Position numbers and translations under genes: made by a program. From the NCBI GenBank assembly GCA_015232395.1, contig JADFZT010000022.1:1-62536 (forward strand): DNA of 62,536 bases. Reading direction: 5' to 3'. Positions 25,425-35,145 of the stretch are shown one piece after another. Position 1 is the stretch's first letter. Every line of letters begins with the position of its first letter. The DNA is from Magnetococcales bacterium. Its GTDB lineage: Bacteria; Pseudomonadota; Magnetococcia; Magnetococcales; JADFZT01. A model generated the notes under the pieces. The model was given only the letters and a program-made list of their open reading frames with translations. It was not told the origin of the DNA and did no database searches.

Positions 25425-27395
25425 TCAGGCCGCTGGAGGCGGTGCAGCGCTGGCAGCGGGCTTCTCTTCCCCAGCCTCCCCGGCTTTGGCATCACCCTCC
25501 TCTTCATCCTCCTTGTCTTCCGGATCGATATCGGTGGTGAGGCGCATCATTTCCGACAGGCTGGTGATCCCCTTCAAGGCGTAGCTTAAGGCGGCCATAT
25601 GCAAGGGGACAAAACCTTTTTGGGACTGAGCCGCCTTAAAAAATCCTTCGGTATCGTCCCGGCGCAGGGCATCTGCCAGAGGGCCTTTCATCTCCAGCAA
25701 CTCCACTACCGCGATCCGACCGGTGTAGCCGGTCTGATTGCAGTTTTGGCACCCCCGCCCCTTATAGAGAAAAGCGCCCCGAACCCGGGGGCCCAGCATC
25801 CCCAAAAGAATGGTTTTTTCTTCGTCATCCGGGACATATTTTTCAATGCAGTCCCGACAGATGCGGCGGATCAGGCGTTGGGCGGAGATACACCGCAGAG
25901 CCGCAGCCACTGCATACCCTTCCACCCCCATCTCCACCAATCGAATGGCGGTGGAGACCGCATCGTTGGTATGAAGGGTGGAGAGCACCAGATGGCCGGT
26001 CAAGGCGGCTCGGATGGCGATTTCCGAGGTGGTCTGATCCCGCATCTCACCCACCAGCACCACATCGGGATCCTGGCGCAAAACGGTGCGCAACACGGAC
26101 GCAAAGGTCAAACCGATCTTTTCCCGAATCTGCACCTGATTGATCCGGGGCAGCCGGTATTCCACCGGGTCTTCGACGGTGATAATTTTTTTGGACGCGC
26201 TGTTCAGATGGTTCAACGCCCCATAGAGGGTGGTGGTTTTACCGCTACCCGTGGGACCAGTAACGAGAATCAAACCGTGGGGGCGGGTAATCAGATATTT
26301 AAACCGGGTGAGAAGTTGGGGAGGCATCCCCACCATGTCGAGGTTGAGATTGTCCGCCGACTGGTCCAAAAGCCGCAGCACCACCGACTCGCCATCCTGG
26401 ATGGGCAGGGTGGAAAGACGTACATCCACCGAGCGATCCTTCACGGTCATGTTGAAGCGACCATCCTGGGGCAGGCGCTTTTCAGCAATTTCCAGGCCTG
26501 CCATCAATTTCAGGCGGGAGACCAGGGCCGGTGCGATCCGTTTTTCCTTGACGATCTGCTCCTGGAGCACCCCATCGATCCGCTGGCGAATCCGCAGCAC
26601 CTCTTCATCGGGCTCAATATGGATGTCGGAAGCCCCCATCTGCACCGCATCTTCAAAAAGCGACTGGAGAATCTTGACGACAGGCGCGTCCACCACCATT
26701 TCGGACTGGACCAGACGATCCAGGTTAAAGTCCGATTTGGCAACCTCCTCGCCCAACACTTCCGCCTGTTCGTGAATCTCCTCGGTACGGCGGTAGATCC
26801 GATCCAGGGTGCGCAAAAGCTCGGTTTCGCTCACCATGGCCAGGCGAGGCGGCTTTTTGAGCAGGCGGCTTAGTTCATCGAAAACGAACACATCCGTGGG
26901 ATCGGCCATCCCCACCAGCAGCCCATCGGTGCCATCAGCCAGCGCTACCGAGCGAAACCGCCGGGCAGAAGCCTCAGGGAGGAGTTGAACGACTTCAGGG
27001 TTGAAACGGAACTGTTTGAGATCGACAAAGGGGAGGTCGAGCTGGGAGGCCAAAAATTCGAGAAAGTTTTTTTCGCTGATGATACCCAGCTGAATCAGGC
27101 TCTGCCCGAGCTTCTTACCCGTGCGTTTTTGCTCGGACAGCGCCTTTTTCAGCTGTTCTTCGGAGATCAGCCCATGGTCCACCAGCTGGTCGCCGATGCG
27201 GACCTTTTTTCGCTGCTGGGCAAGGAAGCCCTGGAGCTTCTTGTCGGTGACAAGCTCCAGCTCCACCAGGGCTTCGCCCAGCTTTTTGCCACTCTTTTTT
27301 TGATGACCCAGGGCCTGGACGAGCTGATCATTGGTAATGATCCCATTCTGGACGAGCAGATCCCCCAGGCGGGCCTTTTTTTTCCGTAACTGCAT
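25425..27395 (-). CDS. mshE: MSHA pilus assembly ATPase with doubled MshEN c-di-GMP-binding region
   Basis: This is a 656-residue GspE/PilB-type ATPase. Walker A is GPTGSGKTTTLYGAL near residue 380. The Asp box (ITVEDPVEYRLP), Walker B (DVVLVGEMRD) and His box (TGHLVLSTLHTNDA) are intact, as are the zinc cysteines CRDC and CQNC. The N-terminus holds four 24-residue units of the RLGxxLxxxG...L...LxxQ type, starting at Arg9, Lys38, Arg66 and Lys95 and each ending in Gln. MshE of Vibrio has two such motifs in one MshEN domain that binds c-di-GMP, so a whole domain appears duplicated here. The C-terminal 40 residues are Glu/Ala/Pro-rich. Confidence 0.92.
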   Translation of the reverse strand: MQLRKKKARLGDLLVQNGIITNDQLVQALGHQKKSGKKLGEALVELELVTDKKLQGFLAQQRKKVRIGDQLVDHGLISEEQLKKALSEQKRTGKKLGQSLIQLGIISEKNFLEFLASQLDLPFVDLKQFRFNPEVVQLLPEASARRFRSVALADGTDGLLVGMADPTDVFVFDELSRLLKKPPRLAMVSETELLRTLDRIYRRTEEIHEQAEVLGEEVAKSDFNLDRLVQSEMVVDAPVVKILQSLFEDAVQMGASDIHIEPDEEVLRIRQRIDGVLQEQIVKEKRIAPALVSRLKLMAGLEIAEKRLPQDGRFNMTVKDRSVDVRLSTLPIQDGESVVLRLLDQSADNLNLDMVGMPPQLLTRFKYLITRPHGLILVTGPTGSGKTTTLYGALNHLNSASKKIITVEDPVEYRLPRINQVQIREKIGLTFASVLRTVLRQDPDVVLVGEMRDQTTSEIAIRAALTGHLVLSTLHTNDAVSTAIRLVEMGVEGYAVAAALRCISAQRLIRRICRDCIEKYVPDDEEKTILLGMLGPRVRGAFLYKGRGCQNCNQTGYTGRIAVVELLEMKGPLADALRRDDTEGFFKAAQSQKGFVPLHMAALSYALKGITSLSEMMRLTTDIDPEDKEDEEEGDAKAGEAGEEKPAASAAPPPAA

Positions 27396-27432
27396 ACCAG
27401 ATCGTCCAGGCTTATCTTGTTGGAATCAAAGC

Positions 27433-30030
27433 TTACATGGATTCCATGCGTTTGCGTACGAAGCTCCGGAGTTTACGGTTCAACTGACCGCTGTTCAAGG
27501 CCAGGGAGTAGGCCTTGCGGGCTTCATCATTTTCACTCACCCGCTCCAGAGAGATGGCCATACCCATCCGCCAGATCCCCTTGTCGGGATGCTGCTCCAG
27601 GAGGGCCTCATAGAGGTCGATGGCCTGCCAATGTTTTTCCTCCCGCTGATAGAGGGCGGCCAAAAAGGCGGCCAGGTTGGGCTCACTGACGGCGAGCTTG
27701 GTATACTCCTGCCCCTTGATTTCATTTTCCAAAATGGCGAGGGCCTCTGCGGGCCGGTTGGTGGCCACCAAAAGCTGGGCCAGCCCCCGACGGGCTTCCG
27801 GGTGTTGGGGCTCCAGCTCCAGCACCTGCCGATAGCCCTCCTCGGCTTCGGTATTGTTGCCTTGGGCCGAGGCCTCAACCGCCTGCGCCATCAGATCAGT
27901 AACCCGTTTTTCAAGAAGAGGGCCGCTCAAAACCACCGGGGACCTGGAAATACGACTCAATTCCCGCTCATTGACACTCTCGCTGGTTGCAGCCAGAGCC
28001 GCATTGAGGGTATCGGCCTGCTGGCTGCTCTCCCCATTCCAGGAGTCGTTCTCCTGGCTGGCGGTGGCCAGAAGGGGGGACTCATTTACTTTTTCAGAAG
28101 CCGTGGTGCTGGCACTCCCGCTGGCAGCAGCTTTTTCAGCCACATCGCTGATGGTCGCCGGTTTGGTCCGGGTCGTGGCCTGGGCCGTCACCATGGGTGC
28201 AGCTGTGCTCTGCATCTCCTGGGTGGGATCCAGGGTGACGATGTGGGCGCCTGTCCCTTCACTGCGCTTAAACTCCCGGGCGGCCGATCTCGCCTCTTCG
28301 ATATTTTTAAAATGTCCGATGCGTACGTTTTGCCAAACGATATCCGGATTCTGGGGCCGGATCACCTCATTGATGTAAGCGTCATAGCCTTTTTCCTGCA
28401 ACTGTCTGACCACCCTGGCAGCCCCTGCCTGGGCACGATAGGCCCCCACCTGAATGGCGTGGCTACCCTGCCTGGCTGAAGCGCTCACCTTTTCCACAGC
28501 TGCCTCGGCTTGGGGAGCCTGGGAGACCTGGGCTTGAGCCTGGGAGGCTTGGACTTGAGCCTGGACGGTGTTGGCAGCCTGAGTTGAAGCGCTGGCAGAA
28601 TCATTATCACTGGGCGCTGGATCAGGCAGCACCAAATTGGCAGCCAGCTGGGTTTTTTCCTGCTCCAGGCTCTTTTCAAACCGGGTCAGGAAGCGCTTGA
28701 ATTTGTCCGTTGAGGTGCCAAAAAGCTGGGCCTGGCGGTTTTCCCGCTTGATGAAGGCATCCAGTGCCTGGCGTGCTGTGGGTTCGCTGGAAAAAGCCCC
28801 CACCTGGACCGTCCGCCAAGAACGTTTTTTGGCATCAATGACCTCCAGGATATAGGGTTTGTAACCTTTGGACTGCAGTTCATTGGCGGTTTTGAGGGCC
28901 GCATCGATGGTCTGAAAGGCGGCCACCTGCATGGAGTAGATCCGCTCTCCGCTCTCAGTGGCTTCCCGGGATTTTTTGGGCGTATCCTTGGTGCTCTCTT
29001 GGGGCTGCACCTGGGCTTTCACCTCGGGTGCCGGACTCTTCTCGGGCTTTGATACGGAAGTCGCCCGGGCCTGCTCGGCGATCAGACGGGAAGCGTCCGC
29101 CAGAGAATTTTTCCTGGCAGCCGACTCTTGGGCCTGTTTGAGCTGTTGGGGCTCGGGGGCCGGGGTGCGAAAATCAGCGACCTGGGAAGCGCTCTGACGA
29201 GAACGATCCTCCCGGGCTTCCTGTTGATAACGGGGGGCCTCCTGTTGATAACGGGGAGCTTCCTGTTGGTAACGGCCCTCTTGTCGGTAATCCTGTTGCC
29301 GGGAAGAGAAGCTCTCTGCCCTATTATTGTAAGCCGGAGCCTGGGAGCTGTTTTGGGCGATCATGGCTTCGGATCTGCCCCCCCCGTCCTTCTCCCGAGC
29401 CTGCCCCTGACCATGGGCCGGACCACCCCCACTGCCCAAGGGAAAGAGCGCCAGGTTAAAATCCAGGGAGGTGCCACGGGCCACATCCAGGGGCACTTCC
29501 AGGTCATAAAAACCGGCCTTTTTGAGCACCATCCGATATTTTCCGGTGGGCCACTCAAACTGGAGAGGTGTGGTGCCCAGGAATTGATCGTCCACCAAAA
29601 GCCCTGCCCCCACAGGCTCGCTCACGGTGGTGATGAGGCCGATATCCCCCCCCCCATCCCGATGGATGTTGGTGAGAGTCGGCATCCGATCCCGATAGTT
29701 CATGCCAAGCCCCGCCTGCATTCCGGGAGGGCCGCTTTGGGCTTCCAGGTCTGCGGCATCCGACAGCAACGCCGCCGCTGGCAGGATGGTGGGGACCGTG
29801 ATGGCTTTTTTCTTGGGGAACCATTTATCCAGCGCCTCCGGTCCAGCCACCACAATCAGAGTGGCGGTCAGCCCGAAGATGATCAAAGTGCTCCCTTTGA
29901 CCCCACTGGTCGAGGCCGTTTCCACAGCAAGGGGAGCTGGCTGGGATGGGGCTTCCTGACCATCCTGGGCAGCACGCACCGGGGTCTGTTTACGGGAAAA
30001 CTTGTTAAAGATGTCGCTTAAGGGGCTCAC
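27433..30030 (-). CDS. PEGA-SPOR-SPOR-TPR pilus-locus protein (mshN position)
   Basis: This 865-residue inner-membrane protein has one helix near residues 48-66 and a periplasmic remainder. Domains in order are PEGA (about 131-198, VSEPVGAGLLVDDQFLGTTP), a Gln-rich linker with RYQQEAP repeats, SPOR 1 (YSMQVAAFQTIDAALKTANE), SPOR 2 (HAIQVGAYRAQAGAARVVRQ), and a C-terminal TPR region (EAEEGYRQVLELEPQHPEAR and following). The TPR region and its place between mshL and mshE match MshN. SPOR domains bind denuded peptidoglycan glycans and PEGA is a surface-associated fold; neither belongs to classical MshN as I know it. It may anchor the pilus machine to the wall. Confidence 0.72.
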   Translation of the reverse strand: MSPLSDIFNKFSRKQTPVRAAQDGQEAPSQPAPLAVETASTSGVKGSTLIIFGLTATLIVVAGPEALDKWFPKKKAITVPTILPAAALLSDAADLEAQSGPPGMQAGLGMNYRDRMPTLTNIHRDGGGDIGLITTVSEPVGAGLLVDDQFLGTTPLQFEWPTGKYRMVLKKAGFYDLEVPLDVARGTSLDFNLALFPLGSGGGPAHGQGQAREKDGGGRSEAMIAQNSSQAPAYNNRAESFSSRQQDYRQEGRYQQEAPRYQQEAPRYQQEAREDRSRQSASQVADFRTPAPEPQQLKQAQESAARKNSLADASRLIAEQARATSVSKPEKSPAPEVKAQVQPQESTKDTPKKSREATESGERIYSMQVAAFQTIDAALKTANELQSKGYKPYILEVIDAKKRSWRTVQVGAFSSEPTARQALDAFIKRENRQAQLFGTSTDKFKRFLTRFEKSLEQEKTQLAANLVLPDPAPSDNDSASASTQAANTVQAQVQASQAQAQVSQAPQAEAAVEKVSASARQGSHAIQVGAYRAQAGAARVVRQLQEKGYDAYINEVIRPQNPDIVWQNVRIGHFKNIEEARSAAREFKRSEGTGAHIVTLDPTQEMQSTAAPMVTAQATTRTKPATISDVAEKAAASGSASTTASEKVNESPLLATASQENDSWNGESSQQADTLNAALAATSESVNERELSRISRSPVVLSGPLLEKRVTDLMAQAVEASAQGNNTEAEEGYRQVLELEPQHPEARRGLAQLLVATNRPAEALAILENEIKGQEYTKLAVSEPNLAAFLAALYQREEKHWQAIDLYEALLEQHPDKGIWRMGMAISLERVSENDEARKAYSLALNSGQLNRKLRSFVRKRMESM
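29216..29275 (-). repeat. 21-base in-frame tandem repeat coding RYQQEAP
   Basis: Three near-identical 21-base units encode RYQQEAP, RYQQEAP and RYQQEAR within the linker of the PEGA-SPOR-TPR protein. The period is a multiple of three, so copy-number change would keep the frame and alter only linker length. Confidence 0.7.
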
Positions 30031-30225
30031 TTTGCTTCCACTCCTTGAAAGAGTCTGTCTGACACGTCCATTCTAGCTATCCCCGGACGGACGGGATGTG
30101 GTTGTATCGCTCTCTGGTGCCGGGCACTCTCTGATTTTTGATCCCAAATCTCGTTCTACAGCTCGTGATATCATTTGGTCCTGAACATATGGCTGATTCC
30201 CTGCCCCCATGGATAAGGTGTACCG

Positions 30226-32127
30226 CTAGCGGATCCAATCCATCGAGGCGGTTTCAGGCTTCATTTCCTGAATACGCTTGGCGGTTTCAGTCACCTGCTT
30301 GCGCCAATCGCCACTCTCGCCGACGATGACCGGGCGGATGAGAATCACCAGTTCGTTTTTCTTCCACACCTTTTCCGTATGGCTGAAGAGCGTCCCCAGA
30401 TAGGGAATGCTTCCCAGGAAGGGCAGGCTATCGGAATTATCCTCCAGTTCCCGCTTCATCAAACCACCGATCACCGCCACCTCTCCATTGCGTACCCGAA
30501 TGATGGAGTCGGCTTCTCTCGACTTACTGAATGCCAGGGGCAGGTTGTAAATTTTATCTCCCATGTCGATGGTTTTGATCCTGTCTTCCACTTCGTTCAC
30601 CGTGGGGTGGACGTGGAGAGTGATCCAATCATCCTCACCCACCTGGGGGGTGACATCCAAAGCGACCCCGGAAAAATAGGTTTTAAAAACGGGGTTGAGG
30701 GTGTCTTGGGTGCCTGTGCTGGTGGTCTCACTCTCCAATTCCATGTCGGACATGAAGATTTCATCTTCCCCCACCTTGATCACCGCCTTTTGATTGTTGA
30801 TGGTGGCCACTCGGGGGCTGGAAAGCACCTGTACCTTGCCCTGCTGCTGAAGCAGATTGATAAAGCCGATAAAATCATGCTCCCGAAAGGCCAGGGAAAA
30901 GGGCTCTGCGACCGTTTTGGAGAGAATGACACCCTGACTCCACTCCATGACGGCTGATTCATCGCTTTCATCCAACGTTTCCAAAAAAGTCGTGCCGTCA
31001 TTGGGTTCGCTCTGTAGAGGCCCCAAACGATCGGAACCGATCCCTTTATTGATCGCCAACCAGTCCACACCGAACTGAAACCCGTCGCTGAGCTCAACCT
31101 CCAAAATTTTGGCTTCCAGGATCACCTGCCGCTGGCTTCTGGCGCGCAGTTGGCTCAAATAACCTTCGATATCCCGGATCTCCTGGGGCAAGGCCCGCAC
31201 AACGATCAGGCCCGCCTGCTTGTTGACCATCACCCGGCGAATGGTAACATCGGAATCAACCGTGCGCTTGTAAGTCGATCTGGACTCGGACTCCTTGACG
31301 ATGGATTCATTTCGATCTCTGGAGGAATTTTCCTGGCCTTCAATCCTACTGGAAGAGTCTGCCTGCCACGCATCATCCATCCCCAGAAAAGCACGAATGG
31401 CCGACTCCAGATCTCCCCAGAGGTCCGCTTCATAGTCGGTGGTCACATCACTGCCAGGGCTGTTGCTATCGCTACTGCTTGAGCTGCCGTCGGCATTGGT
31501 GGATTGGGAAGTGACCGACATGTTTCCGGAGTTGACGCTGGTCTGGGTGTGCCCGCCCCGCTTCAAGGGCAAAAAGTCCACCCGGAAGGTGCGGGTCACC
31601 AGACGGGAACTGGGATAGACCTTGAATCCCCGGAAGGTGCCGGAGCCTCCGGCAGCAAAGGGCTGGCAGTCGTAGCCATACATCTCGCAGACCGCCTCTA
31701 CCGTCTCAAAAACCGTGACATTATTGAGTTCCAGACTGATCTCCCCTTCGAGATTGGGATGCAGCACCATGTTCAGACGGGGATCATCGGTGACCAGGCT
31801 TTGAAAAAATTCCCGGGCCGGGGCCTTGTCCACCAGGATGTCAAACCGGGGCTCCACCGGGGGAGTCGGGATTTTGTCCAGCAACTCCAAATCGAGCAGC
31901 GCCATGGAGACATTTTCAGGCACACCCCCCTCTACTTCACTCAAGGAGGTGCCACCATTCCTGGAGGCCTCATCGCTACCGGTGATGGGGGTGGTATTTT
32001 CCATCATGGCGTCATAAATGGCCTGAAACTCACTACCACCCTCCTCCTGATTACTGGCACAGGAGGTGGTGAGGAGCAATACGGCTACCAGTGTCAACCA
32101 CCGGTTCTGTTTGCGTCCAAGTTTCAT
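30226..32127 (-). CDS. mshL: MSHA pilus secretin lipoprotein
   Basis: MshL forms the outer-membrane channel for the pilus. The 633-residue precursor starts MKLGRKQNRWLTLVAVLLLT and has lipobox LTTSC, so Cys is lipidated. An STN/N0-like segment (FETVEAVCEMYGYDCQPFA) and an N1-type domain (LPQEIRDIEGYLSQLRARSQ) precede the secretin core. The core includes VQVLSSPRVATINNQKAVIK, LDVTPQVGEDDWITLHVHP and NGEVAVIGGLMKRE, and ends IPYLGTLFSHTEKVWKKNEL with the IRPVIV strand. A Ser/Asn-rich insert sits near residues 205-250. The ATG at 32127 puts the signal peptide at the N-terminus; a GTG at 32220 would not. Confidence 0.92.
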   Translation of the reverse strand: MKLGRKQNRWLTLVAVLLLTTSCASNQEEGGSEFQAIYDAMMENTTPITGSDEASRNGGTSLSEVEGGVPENVSMALLDLELLDKIPTPPVEPRFDILVDKAPAREFFQSLVTDDPRLNMVLHPNLEGEISLELNNVTVFETVEAVCEMYGYDCQPFAAGGSGTFRGFKVYPSSRLVTRTFRVDFLPLKRGGHTQTSVNSGNMSVTSQSTNADGSSSSSDSNSPGSDVTTDYEADLWGDLESAIRAFLGMDDAWQADSSSRIEGQENSSRDRNESIVKESESRSTYKRTVDSDVTIRRVMVNKQAGLIVVRALPQEIRDIEGYLSQLRARSQRQVILEAKILEVELSDGFQFGVDWLAINKGIGSDRLGPLQSEPNDGTTFLETLDESDESAVMEWSQGVILSKTVAEPFSLAFREHDFIGFINLLQQQGKVQVLSSPRVATINNQKAVIKVGEDEIFMSDMELESETTSTGTQDTLNPVFKTYFSGVALDVTPQVGEDDWITLHVHPTVNEVEDRIKTIDMGDKIYNLPLAFSKSREADSIIRVRNGEVAVIGGLMKRELEDNSDSLPFLGSIPYLGTLFSHTEKVWKKNELVILIRPVIVGESGDWRKQVTETAKRIQEMKPETASMDWIR

Positions 32128-32366
32128 AGTTAAATTCCAAGCCGCCAATATTTTGGCCCTGGCTGATCCAATCCAGTATTTGAGGGGATTTTGAGCCGCT
32201 TCATCACTCTTATATTCCACTTTGCCGCTTGTTTTCCCTCTTTCCAGGCCTTTCAGTCGCTTCTGCTCTCTCTTTTCTGAGCACGACCTCCCACGAACGA
32301 ATAGAAAGCAATTACTGTTCCAAGAGTTGATCAGGCTGAATATTCAGGGGAAAATGTGGGATTTGA

Positions 32367-34196
32367 TTACGAATCGGCAGGAAGGGTGAAGTTTTTTTCA
32401 GCGCAGAGGCGGGTTAGAATGGCGGCAAGTGCGGGATGGTTGGCCTGGGGATAGTCCCGGGCACAATCCCGCCTGCGGACTTGGGGATATGTTTGATAGA
32501 GATCCTGCAAAATGGCTTCCGCTTTGGCTTCCTCCCCCTGTGCCGCCTCTACCAGAGCCAGCAGGGAGAGGGCATCGCTGGCATCGGGATGCCAGACCAA
32601 CACTTTTTCCAGGGGGTGGCGGGCTTCGGAAAAAAGACCGATGCGGATAAAATAGCGGGCTGCGGCCAGCAATCCCCGCCGGGTCTCGGGAAGCTTGGTG
32701 CGAATGGTTTGGAACTCCTGCCGCGCTTCCGGCCAGCGCCCCATCCGCAGGAGAATTCCACCAAGGTCGGCATGATAACGCCAGTAGCGGGGGTTGAAGC
32801 GTTGGGCTTGCCGATAGTGATAAGCCGCTTGGGGAAGGTTGCCTGCCATGTTGTGATAGTTACCCAAAAAACGATGAGCAGCGTAATTTTTCTCCGTTTG
32901 GGCAATACTCGTTTCCAGGAGCGGCACACTCCCCCGCCAGTGGTAGAGCTGGGCTTTGGCGAGGGTGGCAAAGGTGGTCAGCAAAAGCAGGCCGGCCAGG
33001 GCTGAAATCCACCATCTCCCGGAAAAACGTCGCCCCAGAGCGTGCACCCCCCAGGCCACCACCACCCCAAATCCCACATGGGGCAGATAGGTAAAACGAT
33101 CCGCCATCAACTGATCCCCCACCTGCACCAGACCCAGGGTGGGGGTGAGCATGCCCAAAAACCAGAGCCAGCCCACCGCAAACCAGGGATGAGCCTGTCG
33201 CAGATACCAAGCCCATCCGGTCAGGGTGAGGAGAACCCCGCCTGAGAGCGCCGTCTGCCACCAGGGATAAGGCTCCGGGGGAATGGGATGGATCAGAGTG
33301 AGAGAGACGGGAACCAAGCTTTTCCACACATAGAGCCCACCCGCCATCAACATATGGCCTAAACGGGTTTGTAGCGACAGGGTGCTGGGGGAGGCGATCA
33401 CCTCGTCCATGGCTCCGGCAGCCCCCATGTTGATCGCAATAACCAGAAACGCCACCAGATAGTAGGGCCATTTTTCCAAAATCAACCGCCCCCACCCCTC
33501 CCGGTCCCGTTTGAGTGGCCAGCCATCCAGGAGCAAAAACAGAAATGGCAGGGTGATGGGCATGGGTTTGGCGAGGAGCGCCAAAAAATAGCAGAGCAGG
33601 GATTTTTGCCGGGGGGCCATCGTGGTTTGGCTGGAACGATCCGGGTGGCCGCTCTCTTTGACGTGGTCCAGATAAAACCACAACGCCCCCAGAGCCAGGC
33701 AGGTGGAGAGCACATCCTTGCGTTCGATCACCCAGGCCACCGACTCCACCGCCATGGGGTGCAGGGCAAAGAGGCCAGCCGCCAGGGCGCTGCACCACAC
33801 CGCCCCGGTCATGCGCCTGAGCAGGGCAAAAACCAGCACCCCGTTGATCAGGTGAAAAATCAGGTTGGTCAGATGCATCTGACCCGGGTTAAAACCGAAG
33901 AGGGAGATCTCCACCATGAAGGTGAGCCAGGTGAGGGGGATCCACATGGCGACGTTGTCAGCGGTCCAAGCCCAGTGAAGCCCCTCCCAACTCAACCCTT
34001 CAGCGATGGGAGAGAGACCGGTAAGATAGTAGGTGTCGTCCACATGGATGAGGGGATAGCTCCACACCCGCCAGTAGACAAAAAGAATCACCGCCATCAG
34101 AGCAGCGGCGATATAGATAAACCCCACCCGAGGCGGTCCCCTCCCCTCCTGGGGGAAATCACCGACCACAGGGGGCTTATTCGGCTTCGGCATCAT
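32367..34196 (-). CDS. TMTC-like GT-C membrane protein with C-terminal TPRs
   Basis: The 609-residue protein has about ten membrane helices in residues 28-410, then a TPR-rich tail (GNYHNMAGNLPQAAYHYRQA, ARQEFQTIRTKLPETRRGLL and on). The first extracytoplasmic loop carries the paired aspartates of YPLIHVDDTYYLTGL. GLFALHPMAVESVAWVIERK is the hallmark of bacterial relatives of TMTC O-mannosyltransferases. The architecture suggests a lipid-linked-sugar-dependent O-glycosyltransferase. It lies between mshL and an unknown gene whose 3' end overlaps its start by about 20 bases, so it is translationally linked to the pilus genes and may glycosylate pilin or an adhesin (inference). Confidence 0.75.
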   Translation of the reverse strand: MMPKPNKPPVVGDFPQEGRGPPRVGFIYIAAALMAVILFVYWRVWSYPLIHVDDTYYLTGLSPIAEGLSWEGLHWAWTADNVAMWIPLTWLTFMVEISLFGFNPGQMHLTNLIFHLINGVLVFALLRRMTGAVWCSALAAGLFALHPMAVESVAWVIERKDVLSTCLALGALWFYLDHVKESGHPDRSSQTTMAPRQKSLLCYFLALLAKPMPITLPFLFLLLDGWPLKRDREGWGRLILEKWPYYLVAFLVIAINMGAAGAMDEVIASPSTLSLQTRLGHMLMAGGLYVWKSLVPVSLTLIHPIPPEPYPWWQTALSGGVLLTLTGWAWYLRQAHPWFAVGWLWFLGMLTPTLGLVQVGDQLMADRFTYLPHVGFGVVVAWGVHALGRRFSGRWWISALAGLLLLTTFATLAKAQLYHWRGSVPLLETSIAQTEKNYAAHRFLGNYHNMAGNLPQAAYHYRQAQRFNPRYWRYHADLGGILLRMGRWPEARQEFQTIRTKLPETRRGLLAAARYFIRIGLFSEARHPLEKVLVWHPDASDALSLLALVEAAQGEEAKAEAILQDLYQTYPQVRRRDCARDYPQANHPALAAILTRLCAEKNFTLPADS

Positions 34197-35145
34197 CACT
34201 CTTGAATCGCAATTTCAGCTCCTGCCCCCAGCCATCCTTGAAGTTAATGGCCACCGCCCGCTCCACATCAACAAATATTTCATCATCACCGGGATCAAAA
34301 ATCTGTTCGATGATGGTCTCCCGATCCTGCTCCACAAACTGATCGTCCGTGCTCTCCTCATCCCCGGTATCGCTGCCATCATTCAAGGTCGCACCAATGC
34401 TCGCCTTGCCTCCCAGAAAGGTGATCTCATAGGTGGCACTCAGAGGCCAAAATTTTCGGCTCAAGGAAGCACTCACCGCATGGTATTTGGTGAGGGCCAG
34501 CACCGTGACCGGGGGAATCTGGGCATCGTTGACGTTACCGGTGAGCCAGGCAAATTGCATCTCCCGCCACTGCTCCTTGCTACATTGATCCTCACCGGTG
34601 CCATAGCTGATTTCGTAGAGGGTATATTTGGGACTGTATTCCACAACCAGGGCACCCGTCACCTCCTGGGCTGAATAATATTCCCCCCGGTCGGAAAAAT
34701 AGGTGGGAGCCAGAGTCTTCTGCCCGTCGTTATCGTAAAAATCGGTACTGTCGATGATGCTGACCGAAGGGCTGTCATAATGATAAACCAGCTGCTGGCT
34801 GCGCGCCCGGCGAAAGATCAGGGTTTCGGTGATTTTTTCGCTCCGGGTGCCCAATTTTTTGGCACTCCCGTCATCCACCTCCACGGTGAGGCCCCCACTG
34901 CGGGCCGCTGAGGAGCAGTAGAGCCGCACCCGCCGCTTACCCCACTCCCGCTGCACCAGGGAGGAGGCATAATCCTGGAGGTCATATTCGCCATATAGCC
35001 GGTCATACAGATTGACGCCATAGGGCTCGACAATCACCGGGGTCGCCCCCTCGCCGATCTCTTCAACCAGTGCGGCGGGGCCGGCCTCCTCTATGGATTT
35101 AAAGTCGATTTTGAGACCTGCGATCACCTTGTTTTCTTCCGTCAT
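34177..35145 (-). CDS. Unknown pilus-locus protein (no membrane segment seen)
   Basis: I do not recognise this 322-residue protein. It has no signal peptide or membrane helix by eye, is rich in Tyr, Ser and acidic residues, and alternates polar and hydrophobic residues as a beta protein would (LVVEYSPKYTLYEISYG, VRLYCSSAARSGGLTVEVDD). The region near residues 255-285 is very acidic. GAGGAG stands six bases before the ATG at 35145. It lies between mshJ and the TMTC-like gene, where mshK would be, but it is three times longer than MshK and lacks its exported character. It could be a cytoplasmic or tail-fibre-like structural protein; the function is unknown. Confidence 0.6.
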   Translation of the reverse strand: MTEENKVIAGLKIDFKSIEEAGPAALVEEIGEGATPVIVEPYGVNLYDRLYGEYDLQDYASSLVQREWGKRRVRLYCSSAARSGGLTVEVDDGSAKKLGTRSEKITETLIFRRARSQQLVYHYDSPSVSIIDSTDFYDNDGQKTLAPTYFSDRGEYYSAQEVTGALVVEYSPKYTLYEISYGTGEDQCSKEQWREMQFAWLTGNVNDAQIPPVTVLALTKYHAVSASLSRKFWPLSATYEITFLGGKASIGATLNDGSDTGDEESTDDQFVEQDRETIIEQIFDPGDDEIFVDVERAVAINFKDGWGQELKLRFKSDDAEAE

